Of a stretch of 13,338 nucleotides of DNA, positions 6,385 to 13,179 are shown one piece after another; the stretch's first letter is position 1, and each line of letters begins with the position of its first letter. A program made the position numbers and the translations under genes. The notes below the pieces were generated by a model that had not been told where the DNA came from, made no database searches, and saw only the letters and a list, made by a program, of their open reading frames with translations. This DNA comes from JAFAZI01 sp035501255 (GTDB lineage: Bacteria > Actinomycetota > Actinomycetes > JAFAQI01), in contig DATJWM010000028.1 in NCBI GenBank assembly GCA_035501255.1, positions 1-13,338 on the forward strand. Direction: 5' to 3'.

Positions 6385-7317
6385 ATGACCTCCGGCGTGA
6401 CGAAGGCTGTCGTGCCCGCCGCCGGGCTGGGCACCCGGTTTCTTCCGGCGACGAAGGCCACGCCGAAGGAGATGCTCCCGGTCGTCGACAAGCCGGCGAT
6501 TCAGTACGTCGTCGAAGAGGCGGTCCGGGCCGGGCTCGACGACGTCCTGTTCATCGCCGGTCGCGGCAAGTCCTCGATCGAGGACCACTTCGACCGTGCG
6601 TATGAGATCGAGGATCGCCTCGAGGGAGACGCCGGCAAGCGCGACCTGCTCGACCGGGTCCGGGCGGCGGCCGACCTGGCGACGATCCACTCCGTCCGCC
6701 AGGGCGAGGCGTTGGGCCTCGGTCACGCGGTCCTGTGCGCCGCGGAGCACGTCGGCGACGAGCCGTTCGCGGTCCTGCTGGGTGACGACCTGATCGACGA
6801 GCGCGACCCGTTGATGCCCCGGATGATCGCGGCCAGGGAGCGACTCGGCGGCTGCGTGATCGCGCTGATGCAGGTGCCGCACGACCAGATCAGCCTGTAC
6901 GGCTCTGTGGCGATCGAACCCACTGACGATCCGGACCTCGTCCGGGTCACCGGCATGGTGGAGAAGCCGACGCCGGAGGAGGCGCCGAGCGATCTCGCGA
7001 TCATCGGTCGCTACGTTCTGTCGCCGGAGATCTTCGACGTCCTTCGCTCGACCCCGGCGGGCCGAGGCGGTGAGATCCAGTTGACCGACGCGATCGAGGC
7101 GCTGACCGGCCGCGGAAACAGCGCGGGCGGGCCCGTCCACGGGCTGATCTTCCGCGGCCGTCGTTACGACACCGGTGACAAGGCCGACTACCTGCGCGCG
7201 ATCGTCCAACTCGCGTGTGACCGCGCCGATCTCGGGCCGGCGTTTCGTGCCTGGCTCGCCGACTTCGCGGCCGCTCGACTGCCGGCGGGGGATCCCGTGG
7301 AACCACTCCAGCCATGA
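6385..7317 (+). CDS. galU: UTP--glucose-1-phosphate uridylyltransferase
   Basis: The 310-residue cytoplasmic enzyme makes UDP-glucose from UTP and glucose-1-phosphate for envelope polysaccharides and glycolipids. It shows the nucleotide-binding signature VVPAAGLGTRFLPATKATPKEMLP (9-32), the acceptor region QYVVEEAVRAGLDDVLFI, GLGHAVLCA, LLGDDLID, MVEKP, IGRYVL, GGEIQLTDAIEAL and YDTGDKADYL, all in family order. The length is normal. It opens the operon with moeA, moaC, mogA and the acetyltransferase: moeA begins 10 bp after its stop. The ATG at 6385 lacks a ribosome binding site, consistent with a leaderless message from the box at 6373-6378. Confidence 0.97.
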   Translation: MTSGVTKAVVPAAGLGTRFLPATKATPKEMLPVVDKPAIQYVVEEAVRAGLDDVLFIAGRGKSSIEDHFDRAYEIEDRLEGDAGKRDLLDRVRAAADLATIHSVRQGEALGLGHAVLCAAEHVGDEPFAVLLGDDLIDERDPLMPRMIAARERLGGCVIALMQVPHDQISLYGSVAIEPTDDPDLVRVTGMVEKPTPEEAPSDLAIIGRYVLSPEIFDVLRSTPAGRGGEIQLTDAIEALTGRGNSAGGPVHGLIFRGRRYDTGDKADYLRAIVQLACDRADLGPAFRAWLADFAAARLPAGDPVEPLQP

Positions 7318-7327
7318 CCGGCCCACC

Positions 7328-8563
7328 GTGACCGAACCGCTGAAGTCCGTCGATGCCCAGCTCGCCGATGTGATGGCGGTGGTGTCGCCTCTCGGTGGCC
7401 TCGAGCTGACGCTCAGCGACGCGCATGGGTGTGTGCTGATCGAGGATGTGCACGCCTCGTTTCCGTTGCCGCCGTTCGATAACTCGGCGATGGACGGTTA
7501 CGCCGTACGCGCCGATGACATCCGCGCCGCGGCCGCCGGAGCGCCGGTGGTCCTGCCGGTGGTCGGTGACGTCGCCGCGGGCAGCACCACGCCATACACC
7601 GTCCAGCCCGGCCTGTGCGTTCGGATCATGACCGGCGCTCCGCTGCCGCCCGGCGCGGACGCGGTGATCCCCGTGGAGGACACCGACGGGGGAATCGCGC
7701 AGGTGGCGATTCGGCGCGCCGTCCCCCCCGGTCACTGCATCCGCCGCGCCGGTGAGGACGCGACGCAAGGCACCGCGGTCCTGGCCGGGGGCACCCACCT
7801 CGGTGCCGCCCAGATCGGGCTTCTTGCAGCCGTCGGTCGGGATCGGGTGGTTGTGCGACCGCGCCCGCGGGTCGTGGTGCTCTCGACCGGCAGCGAGCTG
7901 GTCGAGCCGGGGCAACCGCTCAACCGTGGGCAGATTCCCGATGCCAATAGCGCGCTGTTGACCGCCGCGGCCGCCGAGTCGGGCGCGATTGCGTTTCGGG
8001 TCGGCATCGTGCCGGATGAGCCGGGGATCCTCGCGGACACGCTGGAGGACCAGCTAATCCGCGCCGACGTGATCGTGACCACTGGCGGGGTGAGCGTGGG
8101 CGCCTATGACGTTGTCAAGGAGGTCTTGAGCCGGGTCGGAACGGTGTCCTTCGATCGGATCGCGATGCAGCCCGGGATGCCGCAAGGGTTCGGCGTTATC
8201 GGGCCGGACAACACCCCGTTCTTCGGGCTGCCCGGCAACCCGGTCAGCTCGTTCGTCTCCTTTGAGGTCTTCGTCCGCCCGGCGCTGCGCCGGATGCTGG
8301 GGATCGAGCAGGTTGCCCGGCCGATGGTGCGGGCACGGATCAGCGAGGCGCTGCGATCGCCGAGCGGCAAGCGTTCCTACCTGCGGGGCTGGGTGTCGGT
8401 GGAGGAGGGCGTGTATACGGTCCGACCTGTCGGTGGTACCGGTTCGCACCTGATCGCCTCGCTCGCCGCGTCCAACGCGTTGATCGTGATCCCCGAGGAC
8501 ACGACCGCGGTCGAACCGGGGTCGGCGGTGCGGGTGATGCTTCTCGAGCGGCGGCACCAGTGA
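7328..8563 (+). CDS. moeA: Molybdopterin molybdenumtransferase MoeA homologue (Glp-like)
   Basis: The product has 411 residues from the GTG at 7328, 10 bp after galU. It has the MoeA/gephyrin-E domains in order: FDNSAMDGYAVRADD (50-64), RIMTGAPLPPGADAVIPVED (99-118), the MPT-binding LSTGSELVEPG (185-195), the DANS segment, TTGGVSVGAYDVVKEVL (251-267), FFGLPGNPVSSFVSFEVF (298-315) and a C-terminal MoeA-IV domain. MoeA inserts molybdate into adenylylated molybdopterin. The usual KPGKP segment (E. coli Lys275, Lys279 and the following PGK) reads FDRIAMQPGMP here (Arg277, Gln281, Met284), as I recall for the gephyrin-like Glp proteins of Corynebacteriales. The gene is coupled by GTGA to moaC. Family assignment is certain; whether it is enzyme, Glp or both is open. 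Confidence 0.93.
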   Translation: MTEPLKSVDAQLADVMAVVSPLGGLELTLSDAHGCVLIEDVHASFPLPPFDNSAMDGYAVRADDIRAAAAGAPVVLPVVGDVAAGSTTPYTVQPGLCVRIMTGAPLPPGADAVIPVEDTDGGIAQVAIRRAVPPGHCIRRAGEDATQGTAVLAGGTHLGAAQIGLLAAVGRDRVVVRPRPRVVVLSTGSELVEPGQPLNRGQIPDANSALLTAAAAESGAIAFRVGIVPDEPGILADTLEDQLIRADVIVTTGGVSVGAYDVVKEVLSRVGTVSFDRIAMQPGMPQGFGVIGPDNTPFFGLPGNPVSSFVSFEVFVRPALRRMLGIEQVARPMVRARISEALRSPSGKRSYLRGWVSVEEGVYTVRPVGGTGSHLIASLAASNALIVIPEDTTAVEPGSAVRVMLLERRHQ

Positions 8564-9033
8564 GCGGTTTCACCCATCTCGACGATTCCGGTGCCGCCCG
8601 CATGGTGGACGTCTCCGGGAAGGAAGTCTCGGTCCGCACCGCGACCGCCAAGGCGCGGGTCCTCGTGTCGGCGGAGGTCGTCGGGCTGCTGCGCGGCAAT
8701 GGGGTCCCGAAGGGGGACGCGTTGAGCGTCGCCCGGGTCGCCGGGATCATGGCGGCGAAGCGAACTCCTGACCTCGTCCCGCTGTGCCATCCGATCGCGC
8801 TGCACAGTGTCGCCGTCGATCTCGCGGTGGCCGACGACGCCGTGGAGATCAGCGCAACCGTGCGGACCGCTGACCGGACCGGCGTGGAGATGGAGGCGTT
8901 GACGGCGGTCACCGTCGCTGGGCTGACCGTGATCGACATGGTCAAGGGCATCGATCCCGCGGCGTCGATCACGGACGCCCGGGTCATGGACAAGACCGGC
9001 GGAGTGCGCGGCGACTGGCATCGCGAGTCATGA
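8560..9033 (+). CDS. moaC: Cyclic pyranopterin monophosphate synthase MoaC
   Basis: The 157-residue enzyme converts 3',8-cyclo-7,8-dihydro-GTP (made by MoaA) to cyclic pyranopterin monophosphate, the first stable molybdenum-cofactor precursor. Conserved features are MVDVSGKE (15-22), VPKGDAL with Lys51 (equivalent to E. coli Lys51), KRTPDLVPLCHPIAL (67-81), GVEMEALTAVTVAGLTVIDMVKGID with Lys129 (equivalent to E. coli Lys131), and DKTGGVRGDW. All catalytic residues that I can align are present, so it looks active. The length is normal for the family. Its GTG start overlaps the moeA stop by 4 bp and its own stop overlaps the mogA start. Confidence 0.97.
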   Translation: MSGFTHLDDSGAARMVDVSGKEVSVRTATAKARVLVSAEVVGLLRGNGVPKGDALSVARVAGIMAAKRTPDLVPLCHPIALHSVAVDLAVADDAVEISATVRTADRTGVEMEALTAVTVAGLTVIDMVKGIDPAASITDARVMDKTGGVRGDWHRES

Positions 9034-9530
9034 CCCGCGCGGCCGGGCTCCCCGTCGATGCGCGTGCCCGGGTCATCACCGTGTCCGACCGCTCGTGGGC
9101 TGGTGATCGTGCGGACACCTCGGGTCCGTTGCTCGCTGATCTGCTCGGAGGTTTGGGATTCGTGCTGGCAGGGGTGTTCGTCGTACCCGATGAGGCCGAC
9201 CGGATCGAGGCAGCGCTTCGCGAAGCGGTCGCGGAGGGGATCGATCTGGTGGTGACGACGGGGGGCACCGGTTTCGCTCCTCGTGACGTGACTCCCGAAG
9301 CCACCCGACGGGTGCTCGACCGCGAGGCGCCGGGGCTGGCGGAGGCGCTGCGTCAGCACCGGCGGGATGAGGTCGCGACGACGATCCTGTCCCGTGCGGT
9401 CGCGGGCGTCGTCGAAACGACCATCGTGGTCAACATGCCAGGATCCACCGGTGGGGTGCGCGACGGGGTGGAGGTGCTCGCACCGGTGATCGGACACGCC
9501 ATCGCCCAGGTCCGCGGTGGGGATCACTGA
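9030..9530 (+). CDS. mogA: Molybdopterin adenylyltransferase, MogA/MoaB family
   Basis: The 166-residue protein adenylylates molybdopterin before metal insertion by MoeA. Family motifs are VITVSDRSWAGDRADTSGPLL (15-35), VVTTGGTGFAPRDVTPEA (74-91, MPT-binding loop with Asp86) and NMPGSTGGVRDG (135-146). The length matches single-domain MogA/MoaB rather than a gephyrin fusion. The start ATGA overlaps the moaC stop by 4 bp, and its TGA overlaps the next ATG by 1 base, so it is translated with moeA and moaC. MoaB and MogA are hard to separate by sequence; the role is the same in bacteria that lack one of them. Confidence 0.94.
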   Translation: MTRAAGLPVDARARVITVSDRSWAGDRADTSGPLLADLLGGLGFVLAGVFVVPDEADRIEAALREAVAEGIDLVVTTGGTGFAPRDVTPEATRRVLDREAPGLAEALRQHRRDEVATTILSRAVAGVVETTIVVNMPGSTGGVRDGVEVLAPVIGHAIAQVRGGDH

Positions 9531-10147
9531 TGCCCGCGCCTGGCTGGCCGGCGGAGCTGTACGACGCTCCGGTCGCCCTCCGTCCGCTGCGGATGCGTGA
9601 CCGCGGAAGCTGGACCGCCGCTCGCCGGCGCAACATCGACTGGCTCCGGCCGTGGGAAGCGACGCCACCGTCCGGGCCGAGCACGTTCGGCGTCTCGGCG
9701 GCCGTGTTCACCGCGATGACCCGGCGGTTGCGGGCGGAGGCTCGCCAGGGGCTGGCCTTGCCGTTCGTGATCCTCGTGGACGGTGTCTTCGCCGGTCAGA
9801 TCAACGTCGCGGGCATCGTTCGCGGCTCGATGAACTCCGCTCACGTCGGGTATTGGGTCGATCAGGGCGTCGCTGGTCGCGGGGTGATGCCCACTGCCCT
9901 TGCGCTCGTGACCGACCACTGCTTCGGCGCGGTCGGATTGCACCGCGTCGAGGTGAACATCCGGCCGGAAAACACCGCAAGCCGGCGGGTGGTCGAGAAG
10001 CTCGGCTTCCGACCGGAAGGGATCCGGGAGCGTTATCTCCACATCGACGGGGCGTGGCGGGATCACCTGACGTTTGCGTTAGTGCGTGAGGATGTGCCCG
10101 GAGGCTTGCTACGCCGATGGCACGAAGTGCAGCGCGCTCCCAGCTGA
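9530..10147 (+). CDS. GNAT-family N-acetyltransferase, RimJ/RimL-like
   Basis: The 205-residue cytoplasmic protein has the acetyl-CoA site motif A, HVGYWVDQGVAGRGVMPTAL (about 104-123, the QGVAGRG pyrophosphate loop), and the C-terminal motif HRVEVNIRPENTASRRVVEKLGFRPEGIRERYLHIDGAWRDHLTFALV, typical of RimJ/RimL-type enzymes that acetylate ribosomal or other protein N-termini. The substrate here is unknown. It corresponds in position to M. tuberculosis Rv0995 (called rimJ) next to moeA1 and galU. The ATG overlaps the mogA stop by one base (TGATG). Upstream genes share the operon, so it is probably the last gene of the galU unit. Confidence 0.9.
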   Translation: MPAPGWPAELYDAPVALRPLRMRDRGSWTAARRRNIDWLRPWEATPPSGPSTFGVSAAVFTAMTRRLRAEARQGLALPFVILVDGVFAGQINVAGIVRGSMNSAHVGYWVDQGVAGRGVMPTALALVTDHCFGAVGLHRVEVNIRPENTASRRVVEKLGFRPEGIRERYLHIDGAWRDHLTFALVREDVPGGLLRRWHEVQRAPS

Positions 10148-10309
10148 GCCGTTCGGCCAGAACCGCGTCTCGGGCGACGAACGTCTTGCAGTCGAACGAA
10201 ATCTCGCCTCCAGGTCAGCGCGCGACACACCGGCGGTGGTCCGTGCTCCGGGGGTCATCCGTCGTTAACGTTCAGAAGCGATGTACGCCACCCGTCGGCA
10301 GGTTCGATC
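10148..10309. other. Intergenic region before the glpR-like gene
   Basis: This 162-bp gap has no supported ORF. It contains an 8-base palindrome CGTTAACG at 10263-10270 in the only AT-rich patch (GTCGTTAACGTTCAG), a plausible promoter or operator for glpR, but no clear -35/-10 pair. It shows that glpR may have its own promoter although it lies on the same strand as the operon. Confidence 0.4.
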
Positions 10310-11344
10310 GTGAGTCTCATCCTGCTGGGACTCGTGGTGATGTGGGCCGTCGTGTTGATTCCGATGTGGCTGCGCCGCCACGACGAGGCGGAAGAAGCTC
10401 GCTCGGTCGACCGGTTCGTCAACGCGATGCACACCCTGTCGCGACGGGAGGCGAAGGTGGATCCGAAGCGTTATGGCGTGGTGCCCCGGCAGAACCGTGA
10501 TCTCGAGGTTCACGTGTCCGGCGCCTCGGCAGGCGGCGGCTCCTCCAGGCCGAGACGCCCCCGCAAGCCCACGGTGACCGCAGCCGACCGTCGTCGCCGT
10601 ACCTTGCTGGTGCTCGCGGGTCTTGTCGTTGTGTCCTTCATCCTCGCGCTGGTCGTCGGTGGCACCGTGATGTGGACCGTGCAGGTGCTGCTCGACGTGG
10701 CGCTTGTCGCCTTCGTCTACTACTCGCGGCGCTGTGCGCTCGCGGCCCAGGCACGCCGCCGGCCGACCCGGCGCCCCGCACCGACGCCACGTCCCGCCGG
10801 GCGACCCGCTGCCGCCCGCCCCCGGACGCCCGGTCGGGTGGTGGCGCCGTCGTCGGCGACGGCCGGAGCCGACGTGCTGTTCGACCAGACCGCTCTCGCC
10901 GAGCGCGGAGCCCGACAGGTGCCGGTCGCTGCCGAGTATGAGCCGGCAGCGGCCGCCGCCTTGTTCGACCAGGAAGCTCCACCGGTCGAGCGGATACCTG
11001 CGGCGGTCGCCAATCCAGTCGCGGGGAGGTACGCCGAGCCGTTCGACCAGGAATACGTCGAGCCTGAGGTTCGGATCATCGCCGCGCCCGGGCGCGAGGT
11101 CGGGGGAGTCCCGGAGGAGGTCGCTTCGGCCGGTCCGGTCGAGCAGGAGCGCATCGGCGGTCCCCTGTGGGATCCGGTGGCGGTGCCGAAGCCGTCGTAT
11201 GCGACCAAGCCGGTGGCGCCGCCCCGGCGAACCCGCGCGCCGATCATGGAGCCTCTGCTACCACCGGTCGAACCGGTCGCCGAGACCGACGAGGTCGAGG
11301 ATCTCGAGGAGATCCTCGACCGCCGCTGGGCCGTCAACGACTGA
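10310..11344 (+). CDS. glpR: GlpR-like membrane protein (Rv0996 family)
   Basis: The 344-residue product starts at a GTG with a weak upstream GCAGG. Helix 1 is residues 2-20, directly followed by a charged cytoplasmic segment with the conserved RRHDEAEEARSVDRFVNAMHTLSRR. Two more helices lie at about 98-118 and 120-138. The C-terminal half (150-344) is Pro/Arg-rich and then acidic, probably disordered. It contains three FDQ motifs (191-193, 219-221, 245-247), a conserved LWDPVAVPKPSYATKPVAP block, and the terminal EDLEEILDRRWAVND. It matches in position and layout the membrane partner (GlpR) of the gephyrin-like Glp of Corynebacterium glutamicum, which links Glp to FtsZ and the divisome. The function here is inferred from homology. 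Confidence 0.8.
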   Translation: MSLILLGLVVMWAVVLIPMWLRRHDEAEEARSVDRFVNAMHTLSRREAKVDPKRYGVVPRQNRDLEVHVSGASAGGGSSRPRRPRKPTVTAADRRRRTLLVLAGLVVVSFILALVVGGTVMWTVQVLLDVALVAFVYYSRRCALAAQARRRPTRRPAPTPRPAGRPAAARPRTPGRVVAPSSATAGADVLFDQTALAERGARQVPVAAEYEPAAAAALFDQEAPPVERIPAAVANPVAGRYAEPFDQEYVEPEVRIIAAPGREVGGVPEEVASAGPVEQERIGGPLWDPVAVPKPSYATKPVAPPRRTRAPIMEPLLPPVEPVAETDEVEDLEEILDRRWAVND

Positions 11345-11379
11345 TCCTTCGGGCCAGGCCTGCGAGCGATGAGGTCGGC

Positions 11380-11385
11380 TAAACT
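11380..11385 (+). promoter_or_regulatory. -10 box of the tRNA-Ala gene
   Basis: TAAACT fits TANNNT and lies 12 bp before the first base of the tRNA, giving a short precursor leader. It sits in the gap after glpR; no good -35 is seen. An inverted repeat GGGCCAG/CTGGCCC (11351-11357, 11384-11390) overlaps it. Confidence 0.5.
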
Positions 11386-11397
11386 GGCCCGTTCGTA

Positions 11398-11473
11398 GGG
11401 GCTGTAGCGCAGCTGGTAGCGCACCTCGTTCGCAACGAGGGGGTCAGGGGTTCGAGTCCCCTCAGCTCCACCA
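11398..11473 (+). tRNA. tRNA-Ala (anticodon CGC)
   Basis: A complete cloverleaf is visible. The acceptor stem GGGGCTG (11398-11404) pairs with CAGCTCC (11463-11469) with one G-T. The D stem is GCGC/GCGC (11407-11410, 11419-11422). The anticodon stem is CCTCG/CGAGG with loop TTCGCAA and anticodon CGC at 11431-11433. The variable region is GGGTC and the T stem is AGGGG/CCCCT with loop TTCGAGT. The discriminator A (11470) is followed by an encoded CCA (11471-11473). It reads GCG alanine codons. Confidence 0.98.
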
Positions 11474-11497
11474 AAGGGATCCTGACGGTTGACCCTT
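11474..11497 (+). terminator. Possible weak hairpin after the tRNA
   Basis: AAGGG (11474-11478) pairs with CCCTT (11493-11497), with two further pairs after a bulged A. There is no T-tract, so this is only a weak terminator candidate for the tRNA. Confidence 0.3.
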
Positions 11498-11510
11498 GCG
11501 TTGCGGACGC

Positions 11511-11558
11511 GTCGAGCAGTCGGTCGAGCAGGACTCAGACCAGCTGGTCGAACCGGTT
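11511..11558. promoter_or_regulatory. Candidate operator of the XRE/TPR regulator
   Basis: This 48-bp stretch just upstream of the regulator start contains a direct repeat GTCGAGCAG (11511-11519 and 11523-11531, 12-bp period), a perfect 12-base palindrome GACCAGCTGGTC (11538-11549), and an 8-base palindrome AACCGGTT (11551-11558). XRE regulators often bind their own promoters, so autoregulation is plausible. A clear -10 is not seen. Confidence 0.4.
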
Positions 11559-11580
11559 GGCGAAGGAGGGGCTGGAGCGA

Positions 11581-13002
11581 GTGAGTAAGAGCCCGCTGAA
11601 GGAGCCGAACTCGTCGCGGGACGGTCGTCGAGTGACGCCGGAGGAAGCGGGAGCTTTGCGGGCCGTTGATCCGGCACAGCTCGGGGCGCGGATTCGTGAT
11701 CTGCGGTTGGCTGCCAAGCTCACCCAGGGCGGGCTTGCCGGCTCCGACATGTCGGTGGGGTATGTGTCCCGTATCGAGGCCGGGCAGCGCCGTCCTGATT
11801 CGGAGAAGCTGGAGATCATCGCTACCCGTCTGCAGGTCAGCGTTGCTGACCTGCTTCCACCGCTGGGCGAAAGGGCGCATGCTGCTCGCCTGCAACTGCG
11901 GTTTGCTGAGCTCGCGTTGGAGTCCGGAGATTTCGCCGAAGCTCAACGGTCGGCGTCGGAATGGTTGGCCGACCCAGGCAATGCGCCGCGCGACGAGTTG
12001 CGCGCCGATGCCACCTATGTGCTTGCCCGGGCGCTCGAAGGTCAGGGCCAGCTACGGGAGGCGATCAACGAGTACGCGCGGCTCCAAGACCCCGCGAAGG
12101 CCGGCATCCGCTGGCTGGCCGCCACGTTGGGCGTGATGCGGTGTTGCCGTGAGTGTGGTGACGTCAATCGAGCGATCAACGTAGGGGACGCTGCGCTGGT
12201 CGTGTTGAGCGCGGGCGGACTCGAGGAAACCGCGGATTATGTCCAAGTCCTGGTCGGCCTCGCCGCCGCCTGCTTCGAAGTCGGCCAGGAGGACCGGGCG
12301 GTACGGATCTCCGAAGACGCTGTTGCGCGGGCGGAGGCCCTTGGGGACCGCAACGCTCGCGCGACGACGTATTGGGCGGTGAGCGTCGTGGAGTCCGCGA
12401 GTGGCCACCAATCGATAGCGATCGCGTGGGCCGAACGCGCGTTGGCGCTGATGAGCGAGGTGGAAGATGATCGCAGTCTGGCGCGGTTGCGTGCGCAACT
12501 CGGCGCAATGTTGCTGAGGACCGATCCGCCGAGGATCGACGAGGCCGAACGACAGCTTCTGCAGGCTCGAAACGACTGCGCCGAGTCGGGTGCCGGGGTG
12601 CTTGACCTGGCCCGGATCGACGTCGGTCTCGCATCGGCGCGCGTTCTCATGGGTGACACGAGCGAGGCGATGGATCTCGCGAATGCCGCCCTTGCCGCTC
12701 TTCAGACCGCCGTACCGCTGCTGGCCTCCGCTGCTCACATCGTGATCGGCAAGGCGCGCCTCGTTGACGGAGACCGCGAGAGCGCAGTCGCGTCCTACCG
12801 ATCGGCCGCCGCTGATCTCACCGCCGCCGGAGCGGACCGAGGCGCAGCCCAGGCCTGGTTCGAGTTAGCGACGCTGCTCGACGAAGTCGGAGAGACGCAA
12901 GCCGCCGCCGCCGCTTATCGAAGCGCAGGCGCCGCCGCCGGGCTCAAGGTCACCCAACCTTCGGTTCTCAACAGCCAGGCAACCGCCCGCCAAACCCCCT
13001 AG
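11581..13002 (+). CDS. XRE-family transcriptional regulator with TPR-like repeats
   Basis: From GTG 11581 the product has 473 residues, with a ribosome binding site GAAGGAGGG 10-19 bases upstream; a TTG at 11557 overlaps that site and is rejected. Residues 34-92 form a Cro/C1-type helix-turn-helix (LGARIRDLRLAAKLTQGGLAGSDMSVGYVSRIEAGQRRPDSEKLEIIATRLQV). The rest (about 96-455) is helical TPR-like repeats, with recurring RAxxYxxxALExxG-like units (for example DATYVLARALEGQGQLREAINEYARL). Such HTH-TPR proteins in Actinobacteria respond to peptides or small molecules and control differentiation or metabolite genes; the ligand and targets here are unknown. It is monocistronic, following the tRNA. 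Confidence 0.88.
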   Translation: MSKSPLKEPNSSRDGRRVTPEEAGALRAVDPAQLGARIRDLRLAAKLTQGGLAGSDMSVGYVSRIEAGQRRPDSEKLEIIATRLQVSVADLLPPLGERAHAARLQLRFAELALESGDFAEAQRSASEWLADPGNAPRDELRADATYVLARALEGQGQLREAINEYARLQDPAKAGIRWLAATLGVMRCCRECGDVNRAINVGDAALVVLSAGGLEETADYVQVLVGLAAACFEVGQEDRAVRISEDAVARAEALGDRNARATTYWAVSVVESASGHQSIAIAWAERALALMSEVEDDRSLARLRAQLGAMLLRTDPPRIDEAERQLLQARNDCAESGAGVLDLARIDVGLASARVLMGDTSEAMDLANAALAALQTAVPLLASAAHIVIGKARLVDGDRESAVASYRSAAADLTAAGADRGAAQAWFELATLLDEVGETQAAAAAYRSAGAAAGLKVTQPSVLNSQATARQTP

Positions 13003-13018
13003 ACCCGAAACCGGCCTG

Positions 13019-13048
13019 TTGACTTTCTTGTAAAGATCTGTGTCAAAT
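13019..13048 (+). promoter_or_regulatory. Candidate promoter of the terminal secreted gene
   Basis: TTGACT (13019-13024) and TCAAAT (13043-13048) form a -35/-10 pair with 18-bp spacing in the most AT-rich stretch of the window. TTGAC (13019-13023) and GTCAA (13042-13046) also form an inverted repeat. If used, the message has a leader of about 125 bases. Confidence 0.45.
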
Positions 13049-13089
13049 ATGGGAAAGTTTAGATGAGGCGCTGTGCCAGGGTGCTGCAA

Positions 13090-13152
13090 AGTGCGCGCGG
13101 GTTGCGCTCGCTGGATCGGTTGCAATGAGCCGGATCGGTCCCTACGCGCACT
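13090..13152 (+). ncRNA. Structured 5' leader, possible regulatory RNA
   Basis: AGTGCGCG (13090-13097) pairs perfectly with CGCGCACT (13145-13152), and after a 1x2 internal loop GGG (13099-13101) pairs with CCC (13140-13142). The enclosed region contains GCTC/GAGC (13106-13109, 13127-13130) and the direct repeat GGATCGGT (13113, 13132). It lies 27 bp before the start codon at 13180. I do not recognise the class; it does not show the c-di-AMP (ydaO) conserved blocks. Confidence 0.4.
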
Positions 13153-13179
13153 GTCATCCTCGACCCGGGGGAGCCCGAC

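Noticed and set aside
11398..11560. Integrative-element attachment site at the tRNA 3' end
   Set aside because: No integrase, no repeated copy of the tRNA 3' end in the window, and the downstream gene has ordinary composition.
11557..11580. TTG start for the XRE regulator
   Set aside because: The extension would encode the ribosome binding site that serves the GTG at 11581.
13040..13179. c-di-AMP (ydaO) riboswitch
   Set aside because: A structured leader before a secreted gene suggested it, but the conserved sequence blocks of that class were not found by eye.
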